Assembly (NCBI GenBank): GCA_946623785.1
Contig: CAMORM010000004.1
Location: forward strand, 1 to 51,188
Source: an uncultured Verrucomicrobiota bacterium
Lineage (GTDB): Bacteria > Verrucomicrobiota > Kiritimatiellia > RFP12 > UBA1067
DNA length: 51,188 bases
Reading direction: 5' to 3'
Position 1 is the stretch's first letter, and each line of letters begins with the position of its first letter. Positions 8,366 to 17,123 of this stretch are shown one piece after another. The position numbers and the translations under genes are program-made. Under the pieces are notes generated by a model that did not search any database, was not told the origin of the DNA, and was given only the letters and a program-made list of their open reading frames with translations.

Positions 8366-8393
8366 CGTCCGAACGGACGCCTCTTTTCTTTTT
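8366..8393 (+). terminator. Rho-independent terminator after the tRNA pair
   Basis: Stem CGTCC (8366-8370), loop GAAC, stem GGACG (8375-8379), then a T-rich tract (8382-8393) broken only by two C residues. It closes the tRNA transcript before the grpE promoter. Confidence 0.7.
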
Positions 8394-8422
8394 GCAATTT
8401 GGGCTCCGCCCCGCCGTTTTTG

Positions 8423-8431
8423 TGATATAAT
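8423..8431 (+). promoter_or_regulatory. Extended -10 promoter of the grpE operon
   Basis: TG at 8423-8424 plus one base precede a perfect TATAAT (8426-8431). No good -35 is seen at 17 bases. The grpE start codon lies 20 bases downstream, giving a short leader. No CIRCE-type inverted repeat is visible here. Confidence 0.7.
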
Positions 8432-8451
8432 ACACTGTTCAGGAAAGAGGC

Positions 8452-9132
8452 ATGACAGCTATGAAAGACAAAGAAGAAGAAAAGGAAGCCGCCGCGAAGG
8501 CGGAAGATATGGAAGCCGCAGGGGATGCCGCCGCGGAGGCGGCCGCAGGCGCCTCGCAGGCGCAGGATGGTGCTGCGGAAGGGGATGCGCCCGCGGAAGG
8601 CGAAGTTGCCGAGGCAAAGGAAGGCGAAGCGGCCGGGGAGGCCGGCGAAGGCGAGCCCGGCGGAGGCGAGGCGGACGCGGCGAAGTCCGATGCGCAGAAG
8701 CCCGCGGGCCCAGACTGGAAGGAGCTCTACGCGCGCACGCTCGCCGACTTCGAGAACTTCAGGAAGCGCACCGAGCGCGACCGCGAGGACCTGGCGAAGT
8801 TCGCCGCGAAGGAGATACTCAAGGACCTTCTCGCCACGGCGGACAACCTAGCCCTCGCGCTCGAGAAGGCCAAGGACAAGGACGAGCCGTTCGTCAAGGG
8901 AGTGCAGCTCGTGTACGACGGCTTCCTCAAGGTGCTTGCGGACCACGGCGCGACTCCGCTCGACTCCGTCGGCGAGCCTTTCGACACGGCGTTCCACGAG
9001 GCGCTCACGCAGCAGCCGAGCGACACGGTCCCCGAAGGGCACGTCGTGGCCGAGTTCAAGCGCGGCTGGCTCCTCAACGGGAAGCTGCTCCGCGCGGCGC
9101 AGGTTGTCGTGAGCAGCGGAAAGCCCGAGTGA
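8452..9132 (+). CDS. grpE: Nucleotide exchange factor GrpE
   Basis: A 226-residue protein that releases ADP from DnaK. Residues 1-85 are an unusually long Ala/Glu/Gly-rich acidic stretch. The GrpE core begins at [19 protein letters not shown] and includes [12 protein letters not shown], and ends with the beta-domain signature [29 protein letters not shown]. It is followed 22 bases later by dnaJ; dnaK is not in the window. An in-frame ATG nine bases downstream is an alternative start; AGGAAA at 8441-8446 suits the first. Confidence 0.96.
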   Translation: MTAMKDKEEEKEAAAKAEDMEAAGDAAAEAAAGASQAQDGAAEGDAPAEGEVAEAKEGEAAGEAGEGEPGGGEADAAKSDAQKPAGPDWKELYARTLADFENFRKRTERDREDLAKFAAKEILKDLLATADNLALALEKAKDKDEPFVKGVQLVYDGFLKVLADHGATPLDSVGEPFDTAFHEALTQQPSDTVPEGHVVAEFKRGWLLNGKLLRAAQVVVSSGKPE

Positions 9133-9154
9133 GCAAGGAAGGTCGGATAGCGAA

Positions 9155-10336
9155 ATGGCAGGCAAGAGAGACTACTACGAGGTCCTGGGGGTCGCGAAGA
9201 ACGCCTCCGCGGACGAGATAAAGAAGGCGTACCGCAAGCTCGCCCTGCAGTACCACCCTGACCGCAACCCCGGCAACAAGGAGGCCGAGGAGAAGTTCAA
9301 GGAGGCGGCCGAGGCGTATGGAGTGCTCAGCGACCCGCAGCGGCGCCAGCAGTACGACCAGTTCGGCTTCGAGGGCATGAACGGCGGCGGCGTCGGCGGA
9401 TTCGGCAGCGGCGGGATGAGCATGGACGACATCTTCTCCATGTTTGGCGACGTGTTCGGCGGGCGCGGCGGCGGCTTCGGCGGGTTCGAGGACCTCTTCG
9501 GCGGCGGACGCAGGCGCGGACGGCCAGACCCGAACGCCCCGGAGCGCGGCTCAGACATGGAGATGGAGCTCGACATAGACTTCGACGAGGCGATCTTCGG
9601 GTCAAAGCGCACGATCGACCTCGACTGCCCCGACGCATGCCCGGCCTGCCACGGAAGCGGCGCGGCCGAGGGCTCCAAGCGTGTCACCTGCCCGACATGC
9701 CACGGCCAGGGCGCGATAGTCGGCGGAAGCGGGTTCTTCCAGATACGCCAGACATGCCCCAAGTGCAACGGCTCCGGTTCCGTGATAGAGAAGCCGTGCC
9801 GCACGTGCGGCGGCTCCGGACGCGTGCGCGGGCGCCACAAGGTCGAACTCAGGATCCCGCGCGGCGTGGGCGACGGAACGCGCCTGCGCCTCGGCGGAAA
9901 GGGCGGCGGCGGACTCCGCGGCGGCGAGCCCGGCGATCTGTACGTCGTGCTCCGCGTAAAGGACAGCGACACCTTCGAGCGCGACGGTCTCGACCTTTTC
10001 GTCGACGTTCCCGTTTCGCTCGCCACAGCGGCTCTCGGCGGCTCGGTCGAGGTGCCTACGCCCGACGGCGTGGCGACTCTCAAGATTCCCGCTGGCACGC
10101 CCAACGGCCGCGTCATGCGGCTCAAGGGGAAGGGCGTTCCATCGCTGCGCGGAGGCTCGCCAGGCGATCTCACGGTCCGCATCTCGGTGGAGGTCCCGCA
10201 GAGGATCTCCGGAGACCAGCGCCGCGCGCTCGAGACGTTCGCGGCGGCCTTCAAGGACGCCAACTATCCGCTCAAGCAGGACTTCGACGCCCGCGTGAAG
10301 ACGTTCCTCTCCCACAAGAAGAAGCTCGAGGGCTGA
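9155..10336 (+). CDS. dnaJ: Chaperone protein DnaJ
   Basis: A 393-residue co-chaperone that stimulates DnaK ATPase and binds unfolded substrates. The J domain (residues 1-70) contains HPD within [10 protein letters not shown] Gly/Phe-rich linker follows to about 135, then four zinc-binding CXXCXGXG repeats ([32 protein letters not shown]). The C-terminal substrate-binding beta-domains complete a full-length type I DnaJ. It sits between grpE and rsmE in one transcription unit with an AAGGAAGG ribosome site. Confidence 0.97.
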   Translation: MAGKRDYYEVLGVAKNASADEIKKAYRKLALQYHPDRNPGNKEAEEKFKEAAEAYGVLSDPQRRQQYDQFGFEGMNGGGVGGFGSGGMSMDDIFSMFGDVFGGRGGGFGGFEDLFGGGRRRGRPDPNAPERGSDMEMELDIDFDEAIFGSKRTIDLDCPDACPACHGSGAAEGSKRVTCPTCHGQGAIVGGSGFFQIRQTCPKCNGSGSVIEKPCRTCGGSGRVRGRHKVELRIPRGVGDGTRLRLGGKGGGGLRGGEPGDLYVVLRVKDSDTFERDGLDLFVDVPVSLATAALGGSVEVPTPDGVATLKIPAGTPNGRVMRLKGKGVPSLRGGSPGDLTVRISVEVPQRISGDQRRALETFAAAFKDANYPLKQDFDARVKTFLSHKKKLEG

Positions 10337-10345
10337 CGGGGGAAC

Positions 10346-11095
10346 ATGCACAGGCTGCTTGCAGATGGCGCGCTGCTCGAATCGGAGAGCCCGTCGCTTC
10401 CGCGCGACGCGGAACGCCACCTCAAGGTGCTGCGCGTGAAGGAGGGCGAGCGGGTCGAGCTGTTTGACGGCGCAGGCCGCACGCGCCTCTACTCCGTTGC
10501 TAAGTCGGGCGCGCTCGTGGCTGCGGGACCTGCGGCCGCTCATCGGCGCAGGGCCGACTCCATTGCGCTTTTCGCGTGCGTCACGAAGGGCTCGCGCTGG
10601 GACTGGACGATCGAGAAGGCCACCGAGCTTGGCGTCTCCCGGATCGTGCCCGTCATAAGCGAGCGGACCATTGTGCGGCTCCGCGACGACGAGAAGGCCG
10701 CGAAGGCGGAGCGCTGGAGGCGCGTCGCCGAAGACGCAGCGCGCCAGAGCGACGCCGTGTGGCTGCCGGAGGTCGTCGCGCCGGTTTCGTTCGCCGAGTC
10801 GCTTGCGCTTGTGCGGGAGTGCGCCGCGTGCTTCGTGGGCGCGCTGGCGGAACCTCCCCCGAAGCCGATGCTTGCGGCCGTGGAGGAGTCGCTCCGCGCA
10901 GGCGGGGCGCACGGGATCCATGCGGTGTACGTGGGGCCGGAAGGCGACTTCACGCCGGACGAGCTCGCCTCGCTTCTCGAGATGGCCACGCCGGTCTCGC
11001 TCGGCCCCACGGTGCTTCGCGCCGAGACCGCGGCGATCTACGCGTGCACCGTCCTTGCTGCGGCGCTCGAGGCGCGCGAATACCACAACGGCTGA
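10346..11095 (+). CDS. rsmE: 16S rRNA m3U1498 methyltransferase RsmE
   Basis: A 249-residue SPOUT-fold methyltransferase. The N-terminal PUA-like part has HLKVLRVKEGERVELFDG. The SPOUT core shows WDWTIEKATELGVSRIVP and the knot motifs YVGPEGDFTPDE and SLGPTVLRAETAAIYA, which bind S-adenosylmethionine. It follows dnaJ by nine bases, a common arrangement. Confidence 0.95.
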   Translation: MHRLLADGALLESESPSLPRDAERHLKVLRVKEGERVELFDGAGRTRLYSVAKSGALVAAGPAAAHRRRADSIALFACVTKGSRWDWTIEKATELGVSRIVPVISERTIVRLRDDEKAAKAERWRRVAEDAARQSDAVWLPEVVAPVSFAESLALVRECAACFVGALAEPPPKPMLAAVEESLRAGGAHGIHAVYVGPEGDFTPDELASLLEMATPVSLGPTVLRAETAAIYACTVLAAALEAREYHNG

Positions 11096-11116
11096 ACCAG
11101 GATCTTGGAGGCAGAG

Positions 11117-12277
11117 ATGAACGACGATTTGAGCAGGATGACGCCTTTCTACGTGATGGAAGTGCTTGAGCGCGCCAAGAAGATGGAGGCGAAGGGCATA
11201 GACATCGTGCACCTTGAGGTGGGCGAGCCCGATGTGGAAGTGCACCCGCTCGTGGAGGCCGCGGTGCGAAGGGCCTACGCCGAGAAGCACACGCACTACA
11301 CGGATGCGTCGGGCGACCCGGAGCTGCGAGAGGCCATCTGCAGGCTCTACAAGGCGGAGTACGGCGTGGACGTTTCCCCTGACCGCGTGATCGTTACTTC
11401 GGGGTCCTCGCCGGCGATACTTATGGCCGTGCAGGCGGTGTGCGGCGTGGGCGAGGAGGTCCTCGTCACCAACCCTGGCTATCCTTGCTACCGCAACTTC
11501 GCGCTTGCCGCGCATGCGGTGCCCGTGGATGTGCCGGTAAGCGCGGAGAACGGGTTCCAGCTCGATCCAGCCGACGTGGAGAAGGCCATGAACCCTCTCC
11601 TCACGCGCGCCGTGTTCGTGAACTCTCCGATGAACCCCGCCGGGACGCTCGCCGAGCCCGACGTCATGAAGAAGATCGCCGAGGGCCCGCTCACCGTCTT
11701 TTCCGATGAGATCTACCACGGCCTTGTGTACAACGGCAGGAAGGCGCACTCGATCCTGGAGTACACCGACAACGCGTTTGTCTTCAACGGGTTCTCCAAG
11801 CGCTTCGCGATGACCGGCCTGAGGCTCGGCTACATGATCGTGCCCAAGAAATACGCGAAGCTCCTCCATGTGGCGATGCAGAACCTCTTCATCTGCGCCG
11901 GCTCCACTGTGCAGAGGGCCGGCCTTGCCGCAATCCAGCTTCAGCTCGGCGAAGCGAAGGGGAGCGAGGACTTCATCGCCTCGCAGCAGGCGATGGTGTC
12001 CGAATACGACCGCCGCCGCCGCTTCATCCTCGAGAAGATCCGCGGGATGGGGATGAAGGTGCAGGTCGAGCCCGAGGGCGCGTTTTACGTGTTCGCGGAC
12101 GCGCGGTGCTACACGAACGACTCGCTCAAGTTCGCATACGACGTGCTCGAGCGCGCGCATGTCGGCATTACGCCTGGAACCGACTTCGGCACGCGAGGCC
12201 AGGGCTTCGTCCGCTTCGCGTACGCCAACTCGATACCGCGCATCCGCGAGGCGTTCAACAGAATGGCGGAGTTCTAG
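11117..12277 (+). CDS. Class I/II PLP-dependent aminotransferase
   Basis: A 386-residue fold type I aminotransferase of the aspartate aminotransferase family. Hallmarks are LEVGEPDVEVHP near the N-terminus, VNSPMNPAG (the Asn contacting PLP), SDEIYHGLVYNG, and NGFSKRFAMTGLRLGY with the Schiff-base lysine in SKRF. The closing FVRFAYANS includes the carboxylate-binding Arg. ATG 11117 is chosen over an in-frame TTG at 11105 because GGAGG (11107-11111) sits at the right distance. Amino-acid substrate specificity cannot be read from the sequence. Confidence 0.92.
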   Translation: MNDDLSRMTPFYVMEVLERAKKMEAKGIDIVHLEVGEPDVEVHPLVEAAVRRAYAEKHTHYTDASGDPELREAICRLYKAEYGVDVSPDRVIVTSGSSPAILMAVQAVCGVGEEVLVTNPGYPCYRNFALAAHAVPVDVPVSAENGFQLDPADVEKAMNPLLTRAVFVNSPMNPAGTLAEPDVMKKIAEGPLTVFSDEIYHGLVYNGRKAHSILEYTDNAFVFNGFSKRFAMTGLRLGYMIVPKKYAKLLHVAMQNLFICAGSTVQRAGLAAIQLQLGEAKGSEDFIASQQAMVSEYDRRRRFILEKIRGMGMKVQVEPEGAFYVFADARCYTNDSLKFAYDVLERAHVGITPGTDFGTRGQGFVRFAYANSIPRIREAFNRMAEF

Positions 12278-12317
12278 TTCACAGTTTGAAGTTTAAAGTT
12301 CGATGTTTGAAGTTGCT
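12276..12317. repeat. Heptamer tandem repeat
   Basis: Six consecutive 7-base units with consensus AGTTTGA: AGTTCAC, AGTTTGA, AGTTTAA, AGTTCGA, TGTTTGA, AGTTGCT. The array begins at the aminotransferase stop codon and ends before the start of the BatD-like gene. Its AT-rich composition contrasts with the flanks. A 15-base stretch (12291-12305) recurs with one mismatch at 36570-36584. Confidence 0.85.
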
Positions 12318-12344
12318 GGTGTGACGTCTAGAGGTTTGAGGTTG

Positions 12345-14954
12345 ATGAGGGGAAAAAGGATAGCGGCGGTTGCGGCGGTGGTGCTGGCCGTGGCGAACGC
12401 ATGGGCGGCGAAGCCGTTCGTCGTGGTCGAGTCGACTGCGACGAACGTCGTTGTCTCCGAGAAGTTCAGGGTCACGGCGAGTGTGTTCGTGCCGCCGCTC
12501 AGCGGCGAATACGCGGAAACCGAGCCTCTTGTCCCAGGCCGCCCGCCGCACTTGACCATCCCGTACCTGGAGAGTGACTGGAAGAGCCCCCGCGTCAAGC
12601 CGGTGGACCTCGAGCCGTTCCTCAAGGGCATCTTCTCCAACCGCCACCGCACCGGATGGAACCTCAACGCGTACAGGAGCGCCGATCCGTTCGCGAACAT
12701 GCCCGACCCGTTCGGGATGTTCGGCGACACGCCCTTCGGCTCGCGCCAGTACCTGTTCCACCTGCCTTCGTCCCGCGTCGAGATCGGCGGCGCGAAGTGG
12801 TGGAGGTTCGACTTCGTGTCGCCTGAATACACGGCCGCGACCCCTGGCGAAATCGCGTTCGGCCCGGTTGGCGTCGAGTTCCCGCAGGTGATAAGCGTCG
12901 ATGCCCGCGGACGCGTGCAGTTCAGGGATGTGAAGATGACTGCTTCCGCGCTGAGGGTGCTTGTCCTGGATGCACCGGCTGAAAACCGCCCGAAGTCGTA
13001 CATCGGCGCTATGGGGCGCGGCGTGTCTGTCGCCGCGTCGCTCGACGCGAGCAAGTGCAAGGCTGGCGACCCGCTTTCCCTGACGGTTGAGGTGTCGGGC
13101 GACGCGGACCTCTCGCTTGCCCATCCGCCGCGGCTCGCCGACCAGGTCGGCTCGGCGGCGCGCGGGCAGCCGGTGTTCCGGCTTGACGACGACTCCGTGA
13201 AGACCGAGACCCTCGCCTCCGCGCGGCGGTTCGTCTACCGCGTGCGCCCGCTCCGCGCCGGGACGTTCGAGTTCCCCTCGCTTGAGTTCGCCTACTTCGA
13301 CCTCGGGAAGCGCGAGTACGTGGTGCTCAGGACGGCCCCGATACCGATCCAGGTGTCCGCCGCGGCGCAGGCGGCCCTTTCCGGCGACGAGCTTGCCGCG
13401 TCCGCCGGGATGCCGATGCCGGACGGCTTCGAGCTCGACCCCGAATGGGCGCGCGCGCGCCCGCTGTTCCCGTCGCTTGCGTCCCTCCTTCCCTCGGGGC
13501 GGCGCGCCGAAAACACATTCACCTGGGAGCGCGCGGCTTCCATGGCGGCGCGGGCAAAGGACGAAAAGGGGTTTTCCGCGCTTGCGGACGTCTACTCGTC
13601 ACTCGTTGAGGAGGGCGTCGAAAACGGGCCGGTGTACATGAACCTCGGCACGGCGCTTCTCATGGCGGGCAAGCCCTACGACGCGCTCCGCGCCTATTCG
13701 AGGGCCGAGCGCTGGACGGGCGCGACGCCGGCCTCGATCCGCGGCGTGCGCGCTGCGTACGCAAGGATCTACGACACGTCAGACCCCGGGCTTCCGCCTG
13801 AGCGCATGATATTCCGCGCATTCGCGTACCTCACGTGGGACCAGTGGATGCTGGTGGCACTGCTGCTCGCCGCGCTTGCCGCCGCGGCTGTGGCGACAGC
13901 CGTGGTCGTCCGAAGGATCGCCCGCTCGCGTCGCGCAAGGGCGGCTGCGTCCGGGGCGCTGATGCTCGCGTTCGCGTTCGGGGCCGCGTCCCACGCGTGC
14001 GCCGACTCGATCTCCATCTCCCCGAAACGGCCTGTCGTGGGGGCGCAGTGCTACATTGCGCTCGAGGTCGAGGCGCCCGAGGGGCGGACGCTCGAGCAGC
14101 TGCAGATCGACGGCCTCCCGAACGCCGACGTCGACCCGGTGCAGTACGGCGAAACGGAGACGCTTTCGGACAGGCGGGACGCCGCAGGCAAGAAGACGTA
14201 CAAGCGCTTCCGCATACCGGTGCGTTTCCTCGAGCCCTTTACGAACAGGTGCCAGGTCGTCATGCGCGGCATGTCCGTGTACAGGGTGTCGTCAGGAGGC
14301 TTCACGTCCCAGTCCATGCGCAACTTCGCCACGGTTCTCGGCACGGTGGACATCAGGGTCGCGCCGCTGCCGGAGGAAGGCCGCCCCGCGTCGTTCGAAG
14401 GCGCGGTAGGGTCGCGGTTCAGGCTTTCGCAGAGAGTGTCGGCCGACAAGGTGCGCCCTGGGGACCTCGTGACGGCGACGTACCGCCTCGAGTTCGACGG
14501 GTACGTGCCGTCGAACGCGGTGGTGAAGGCGGAGGGCATCTCGCGCGACTTCAAGGCGTACGACGTGAAGGAGGCCGGCCGCGACTCCGGGAGGATCGTG
14601 TGGACGCAGGTGCTCATACCGAAGGCGACGAGCGCCACGAACACCGCGTGCGCCACGTTCGCGTACTACAACTGCGACGCCGGCCGCTACGAGGTCGCCA
14701 TGGCCAAGCCGCTGAAGCTTACGTTCGTCTCCGACACGGCGGCGAGCGTCACGAACGTTGCGGTGGCGGTCGATTCGCCCGTGCGCGGGAAGCCGGGCAC
14801 GGCCGGAGGAGAGGCTACGCTCGAGCTCAGGGTCGGGCCTGGAGACGAGTCGCCCGTCGTGGCCAGGGTGCCTGCGGCGGAATGCCGCGAGGTGTCGAGA
14901 AGGGGGGCGTGGAGGCGCATGGAGTCGCCTTCCGCGGCCGGGTGGACGAAATGA
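12345..14954 (+). CDS. BatD-like double-module membrane protein with TPR and SH3-like end
   Basis: An 869-residue envelope protein. The signal peptide is about residues 1-22. Module 1 (about 23-350) is BatD-like beta-rich with FRLD...RRFVYRVRPLRAGTFEFPSLEF. TPR-like helices (about 400-460, PVYMNLGTALLMAGKPYDALRAYSRAE) and TM helix 500-523 follow. A second signal-peptide-like hydrophobic stretch near 538-556 (ALMLAFAFGAASHACA) leads to a second BatD-like module (SISPKRPVVGAQCYIALEVEAP) to about 800. It ends with an SH3b-like segment (LRVGPGDESPVVARVP ... GWTK). Bat proteins belong to membrane complexes with MoxR ATPases and VWA proteins, not present here. ATG 12345 is preferred to ATG 12303 because it gives a clean signal peptide. 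Confidence 0.8.
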   Translation: MRGKRIAAVAAVVLAVANAWAAKPFVVVESTATNVVVSEKFRVTASVFVPPLSGEYAETEPLVPGRPPHLTIPYLESDWKSPRVKPVDLEPFLKGIFSNRHRTGWNLNAYRSADPFANMPDPFGMFGDTPFGSRQYLFHLPSSRVEIGGAKWWRFDFVSPEYTAATPGEIAFGPVGVEFPQVISVDARGRVQFRDVKMTASALRVLVLDAPAENRPKSYIGAMGRGVSVAASLDASKCKAGDPLSLTVEVSGDADLSLAHPPRLADQVGSAARGQPVFRLDDDSVKTETLASARRFVYRVRPLRAGTFEFPSLEFAYFDLGKREYVVLRTAPIPIQVSAAAQAALSGDELAASAGMPMPDGFELDPEWARARPLFPSLASLLPSGRRAENTFTWERAASMAARAKDEKGFSALADVYSSLVEEGVENGPVYMNLGTALLMAGKPYDALRAYSRAERWTGATPASIRGVRAAYARIYDTSDPGLPPERMIFRAFAYLTWDQWMLVALLLAALAAAAVATAVVVRRIARSRRARAAASGALMLAFAFGAASHACADSISISPKRPVVGAQCYIALEVEAPEGRTLEQLQIDGLPNADVDPVQYGETETLSDRRDAAGKKTYKRFRIPVRFLEPFTNRCQVVMRGMSVYRVSSGGFTSQSMRNFATVLGTVDIRVAPLPEEGRPASFEGAVGSRFRLSQRVSADKVRPGDLVTATYRLEFDGYVPSNAVVKAEGISRDFKAYDVKEAGRDSGRIVWTQVLIPKATSATNTACATFAYYNCDAGRYEVAMAKPLKLTFVSDTAASVTNVAVAVDSPVRGKPGTAGGEATLELRVGPGDESPVVARVPAAECREVSRRGAWRRMESPSAAGWTK

Positions 14955-14970
14955 CCGGAGGGGACGCTAC

Positions 14971-15852
14971 ATGGGCTTGATCGGCTGTGGCATAGGCGCT
15001 TTTCTCGGATCGCTGACGCGCTTCCCGTTCGGCGGCATCATTGGCGCCATCATCGGCGCGGTGATCGAGGAGAAGCTCAAGTACTCCACGGGAAGGCGCG
15101 ACGGCGATGAGGCCTACGAGCGCATGCGGCGCACGCGCGAGGCGAGGAACGCACGCACGCGCACCGCGCAGACGAGCGAGGAGCGCAGGCGGCGCGAGAT
15201 CGTGTTCCTCACCGCCGCTTCCGCGATGTTCGCGAAGATGGCGAAGGCTGACGGGCGGGTGACGGCTGACGAGATCGCGTGCGTCGAGGAGGCCTTCATG
15301 CGCCTCGGGTTCACGGGCGAGAAGAGGGACTTCTGCATCAGTGTGTTCAGGAAGGCCAAGGACGACGGCCTTACGATCTACGCCTATGCCGCGGAGTTCG
15401 CCTCGTGCGAACCGCAGGCCGCGGTGCGCGAGACGCTGTACTCGATGCTGTGGGACCTTGCCTGCGCGGATGGAGACGTCTCTGCCGCGGAGCTCTCGAT
15501 CCTCAGGAACATCACGATGCACCTCGGTGTGCGGAGCATGCTCTTCGAGTACGAGTCGGAGCGCAGGCTCGGCTCGCGCCGTTCGCGCGAGGGGTCGCGC
15601 CGCCGTTCGTCGGGGCGCAGCGGCCAGGAATCCGGCGCGCCGTCGCTTCGCGATGCGTACGTGACGCTCGGCTGCACCTCGTCCGCCACCGACGCCGAGC
15701 TGAAGCAGGCCTACCGCGAGATGGCGAAGCAGAACCATCCTGACGCCCTCCGCGCGCGCGGCGTCCCCGAGGAGCTCGTGAAGAAGGCAAACGAGCGCAT
15801 GGCCCGCGTCAACGCCGCATGGGCGGAGGTCAAGCGCGCACGCGGCCTTTGA
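14971..15852 (+). CDS. TerB-domain/DnaJ co-chaperone (DjlA-like)
   Basis: A 293-residue protein. The N-terminus has a Gly/Ile-rich hydrophobic segment (about 1-30), possibly a membrane anchor. A TerB-like domain spans about 75-190 (FLTAASAMFAKMAKADGRVTADE ... LACADGDVSAAELSIL, two acidic metal-binding-like sites). A basic Ser/Arg linker follows, and a C-terminal J domain (about 225-293) has HPD in NHPDALRARG. This is the DjlA order: membrane segment, TerB, J domain. It starts 16 bases after the BatD-like gene and is closed by a strong terminator. Confidence 0.88.
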   Translation: MGLIGCGIGAFLGSLTRFPFGGIIGAIIGAVIEEKLKYSTGRRDGDEAYERMRRTREARNARTRTAQTSEERRRREIVFLTAASAMFAKMAKADGRVTADEIACVEEAFMRLGFTGEKRDFCISVFRKAKDDGLTIYAYAAEFASCEPQAAVRETLYSMLWDLACADGDVSAAELSILRNITMHLGVRSMLFEYESERRLGSRRSREGSRRRSSGRSGQESGAPSLRDAYVTLGCTSSATDAELKQAYREMAKQNHPDALRARGVPEELVKKANERMARVNAAWAEVKRARGL

Positions 15853-15855
15853 CGC

Positions 15856-15878
15856 CGTGCCCGATCGGGCACGTTTTT
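15856..15878 (+). terminator. Rho-independent terminator
   Basis: Perfect 7-bp stem CGTGCCC/GGGCACG around loop GATC (15856-15873), immediately followed by TTTTT (15874-15878). It begins four bases after the DjlA-like stop codon. Confidence 0.92.
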
Positions 15879-15893
15879 CTTACCCGATGGGGA

Positions 15894-15922
15894 TTTCGCT
15901 GCGGGCTGGGAAATGGTATAAT
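15894..15922 (+). promoter_or_regulatory. Promoter of the esterase-cupin/GH27 operon
   Basis: Perfect TATAAT at 15917-15922 preceded by TGG (extended -10), and a weak -35 TTTCGC (15894-15899) at exactly 17 bases. The leader to ATG 15951 is about 22 bases. Confidence 0.75.
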
Positions 15923-15950
15923 CGCCCTCGTAAAGATACTGGGAGTTGCC

Positions 15951-17123
15951 ATGCAGATAGAAAAGTCTGTTGTTTCGCTGCTGCTTGCGGCTTGCGCCGC
16001 GGCTTCGTCCGCGGCTGTCAAGGTCGTGCCGTATGGGTCTGACCCCCAGCAGGTCGGAGACCTGTTCCTCCCGGAGGCTGTCTCGCCAGATGCGCCGGTC
16101 GTGCTCAACATCCACGGCGGCGGCTGGGGTGCCATGTCGAGGAAGGACGCTGCCGGGATATCCAGGTTCCTGGTCGAGAGGGGGTGTGCCGTCTATTCGA
16201 TCGACTACCGTCTGGCCGGGGCAGAGAATCCATGGCCCGCCTGCGGCAAAGACTGCCTGAAGGCGGCTGACTTCATGCTCGGCGGAGGGCTTGCCGCGCA
16301 CGGCGTGAAACCCGCACGCATCTGGATCATCGGAGCGTCGGCGGGAGGTCACCTTGCGCTTTGGACGGGCCTCAGCATGAAGCCCGAATCGGTCGCCGGC
16401 ATAATCTCCGTGTCTGGGATCGCCGATCCGCTCCCCGACGCCAAGGAGCATCCGAAGCGCTACCAGAACCTCTTCGGCGGACGCGAGCCTGCCGCGGCTG
16501 ACTTCGATTCGATGAGCATCATGAGGCTGGTCAGGAAGAACGGGCCGCGCATCCTCCTCACGCACGCGAAGGAGGACACCATCGTCCCGTTCTCCAGCGC
16601 AGTCAACTTCTACAACGCGTACAACGACACGGGGAGCGACATCACGTTCAGGCAGTATTCTACGAAGGACGAGGCCAACTACGGCGGACACTGCATCTGG
16701 CGGAAGAGCTTGCCGATACGCGAAAGGCTCCTGTGCCTCATCGAGGACGAGGTGTCGCACTTCATGCGGCTGCCCGGGATTGACGTATATTCGTTTGCGG
16801 GCGAGGACTTCGGGCGCATGTTCGCGGGAGACGGCTGGCAGGCCGCGTTCCTCAACAACGGGCCCAAGTTCGGCCACCGCCGTCCGCCCGAGCGCCACAT
16901 GCGGTCCGACGAGCTCTTCGTCCTCCTCCAGGGCGAGGCTACGCTCTTCATTGGCGAGGAAGGGCGCGAGGTCAAGATGGAGAAGGGCAGGCTGTACAAC
17001 GTCCGCCGCGGCACATGGCACCAGATCGTCGCCGAGAAGGAGTCTCGGGTCCTGGTTGTCGAGAACACAGGCGACATAGGCACAGAGCAGTGGGATGACT
17101 GCGTAAAGAAAGGGCAGAAGTGA
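15951..17123 (+). CDS. Secreted alpha/beta-hydrolase (esterase) fused to a cupin domain
   Basis: A 390-residue exported protein. The N-terminal signal (1-22) includes LLLAAC, a possible lipobox at Cys15. The hydrolase part (about 35-275) has oxyanion HGGG (55-58), nucleophile Ser130 in GASAGGH, Asp209 in HAKEDTIVP and His247 in YGGH, matching carbohydrate-esterase/BD-FAE-type enzymes. Residues about 305-375 form a cupin barrel (ELFVLLQGEATLFIG ... VRRGTWHQIV). It overlaps the GH27 gene by one base, so joint glycan deacylation and galactose removal is inferred. The cupin role (sugar binding or a second catalytic step) is unknown. Confidence 0.85.
   Translation: MQIEKSVVSLLLAACAAASSAAVKVVPYGSDPQQVGDLFLPEAVSPDAPVVLNIHGGGWGAMSRKDAAGISRFLVERGCAVYSIDYRLAGAENPWPACGKDCLKAADFMLGGGLAAHGVKPARIWIIGASAGGHLALWTGLSMKPESVAGIISVSGIADPLPDAKEHPKRYQNLFGGREPAAADFDSMSIMRLVRKNGPRILLTHAKEDTIVPFSSAVNFYNAYNDTGSDITFRQYSTKDEANYGGHCIWRKSLPIRERLLCLIEDEVSHFMRLPGIDVYSFAGEDFGRMFAGDGWQAAFLNNGPKFGHRRPPERHMRSDELFVLLQGEATLFIGEEGREVKMEKGRLYNVRRGTWHQIVAEKESRVLVVENTGDIGTEQWDDCVKKGQK

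Noticed and set aside
9602-12160. Minus-strand open frame of about 850 codons across dnaJ, rsmE and the aminotransferase
   Set aside because: It lies antisense to three clearly identified genes and has the His/Arg/Leu/Val composition produced by high-GC codon-position bias.
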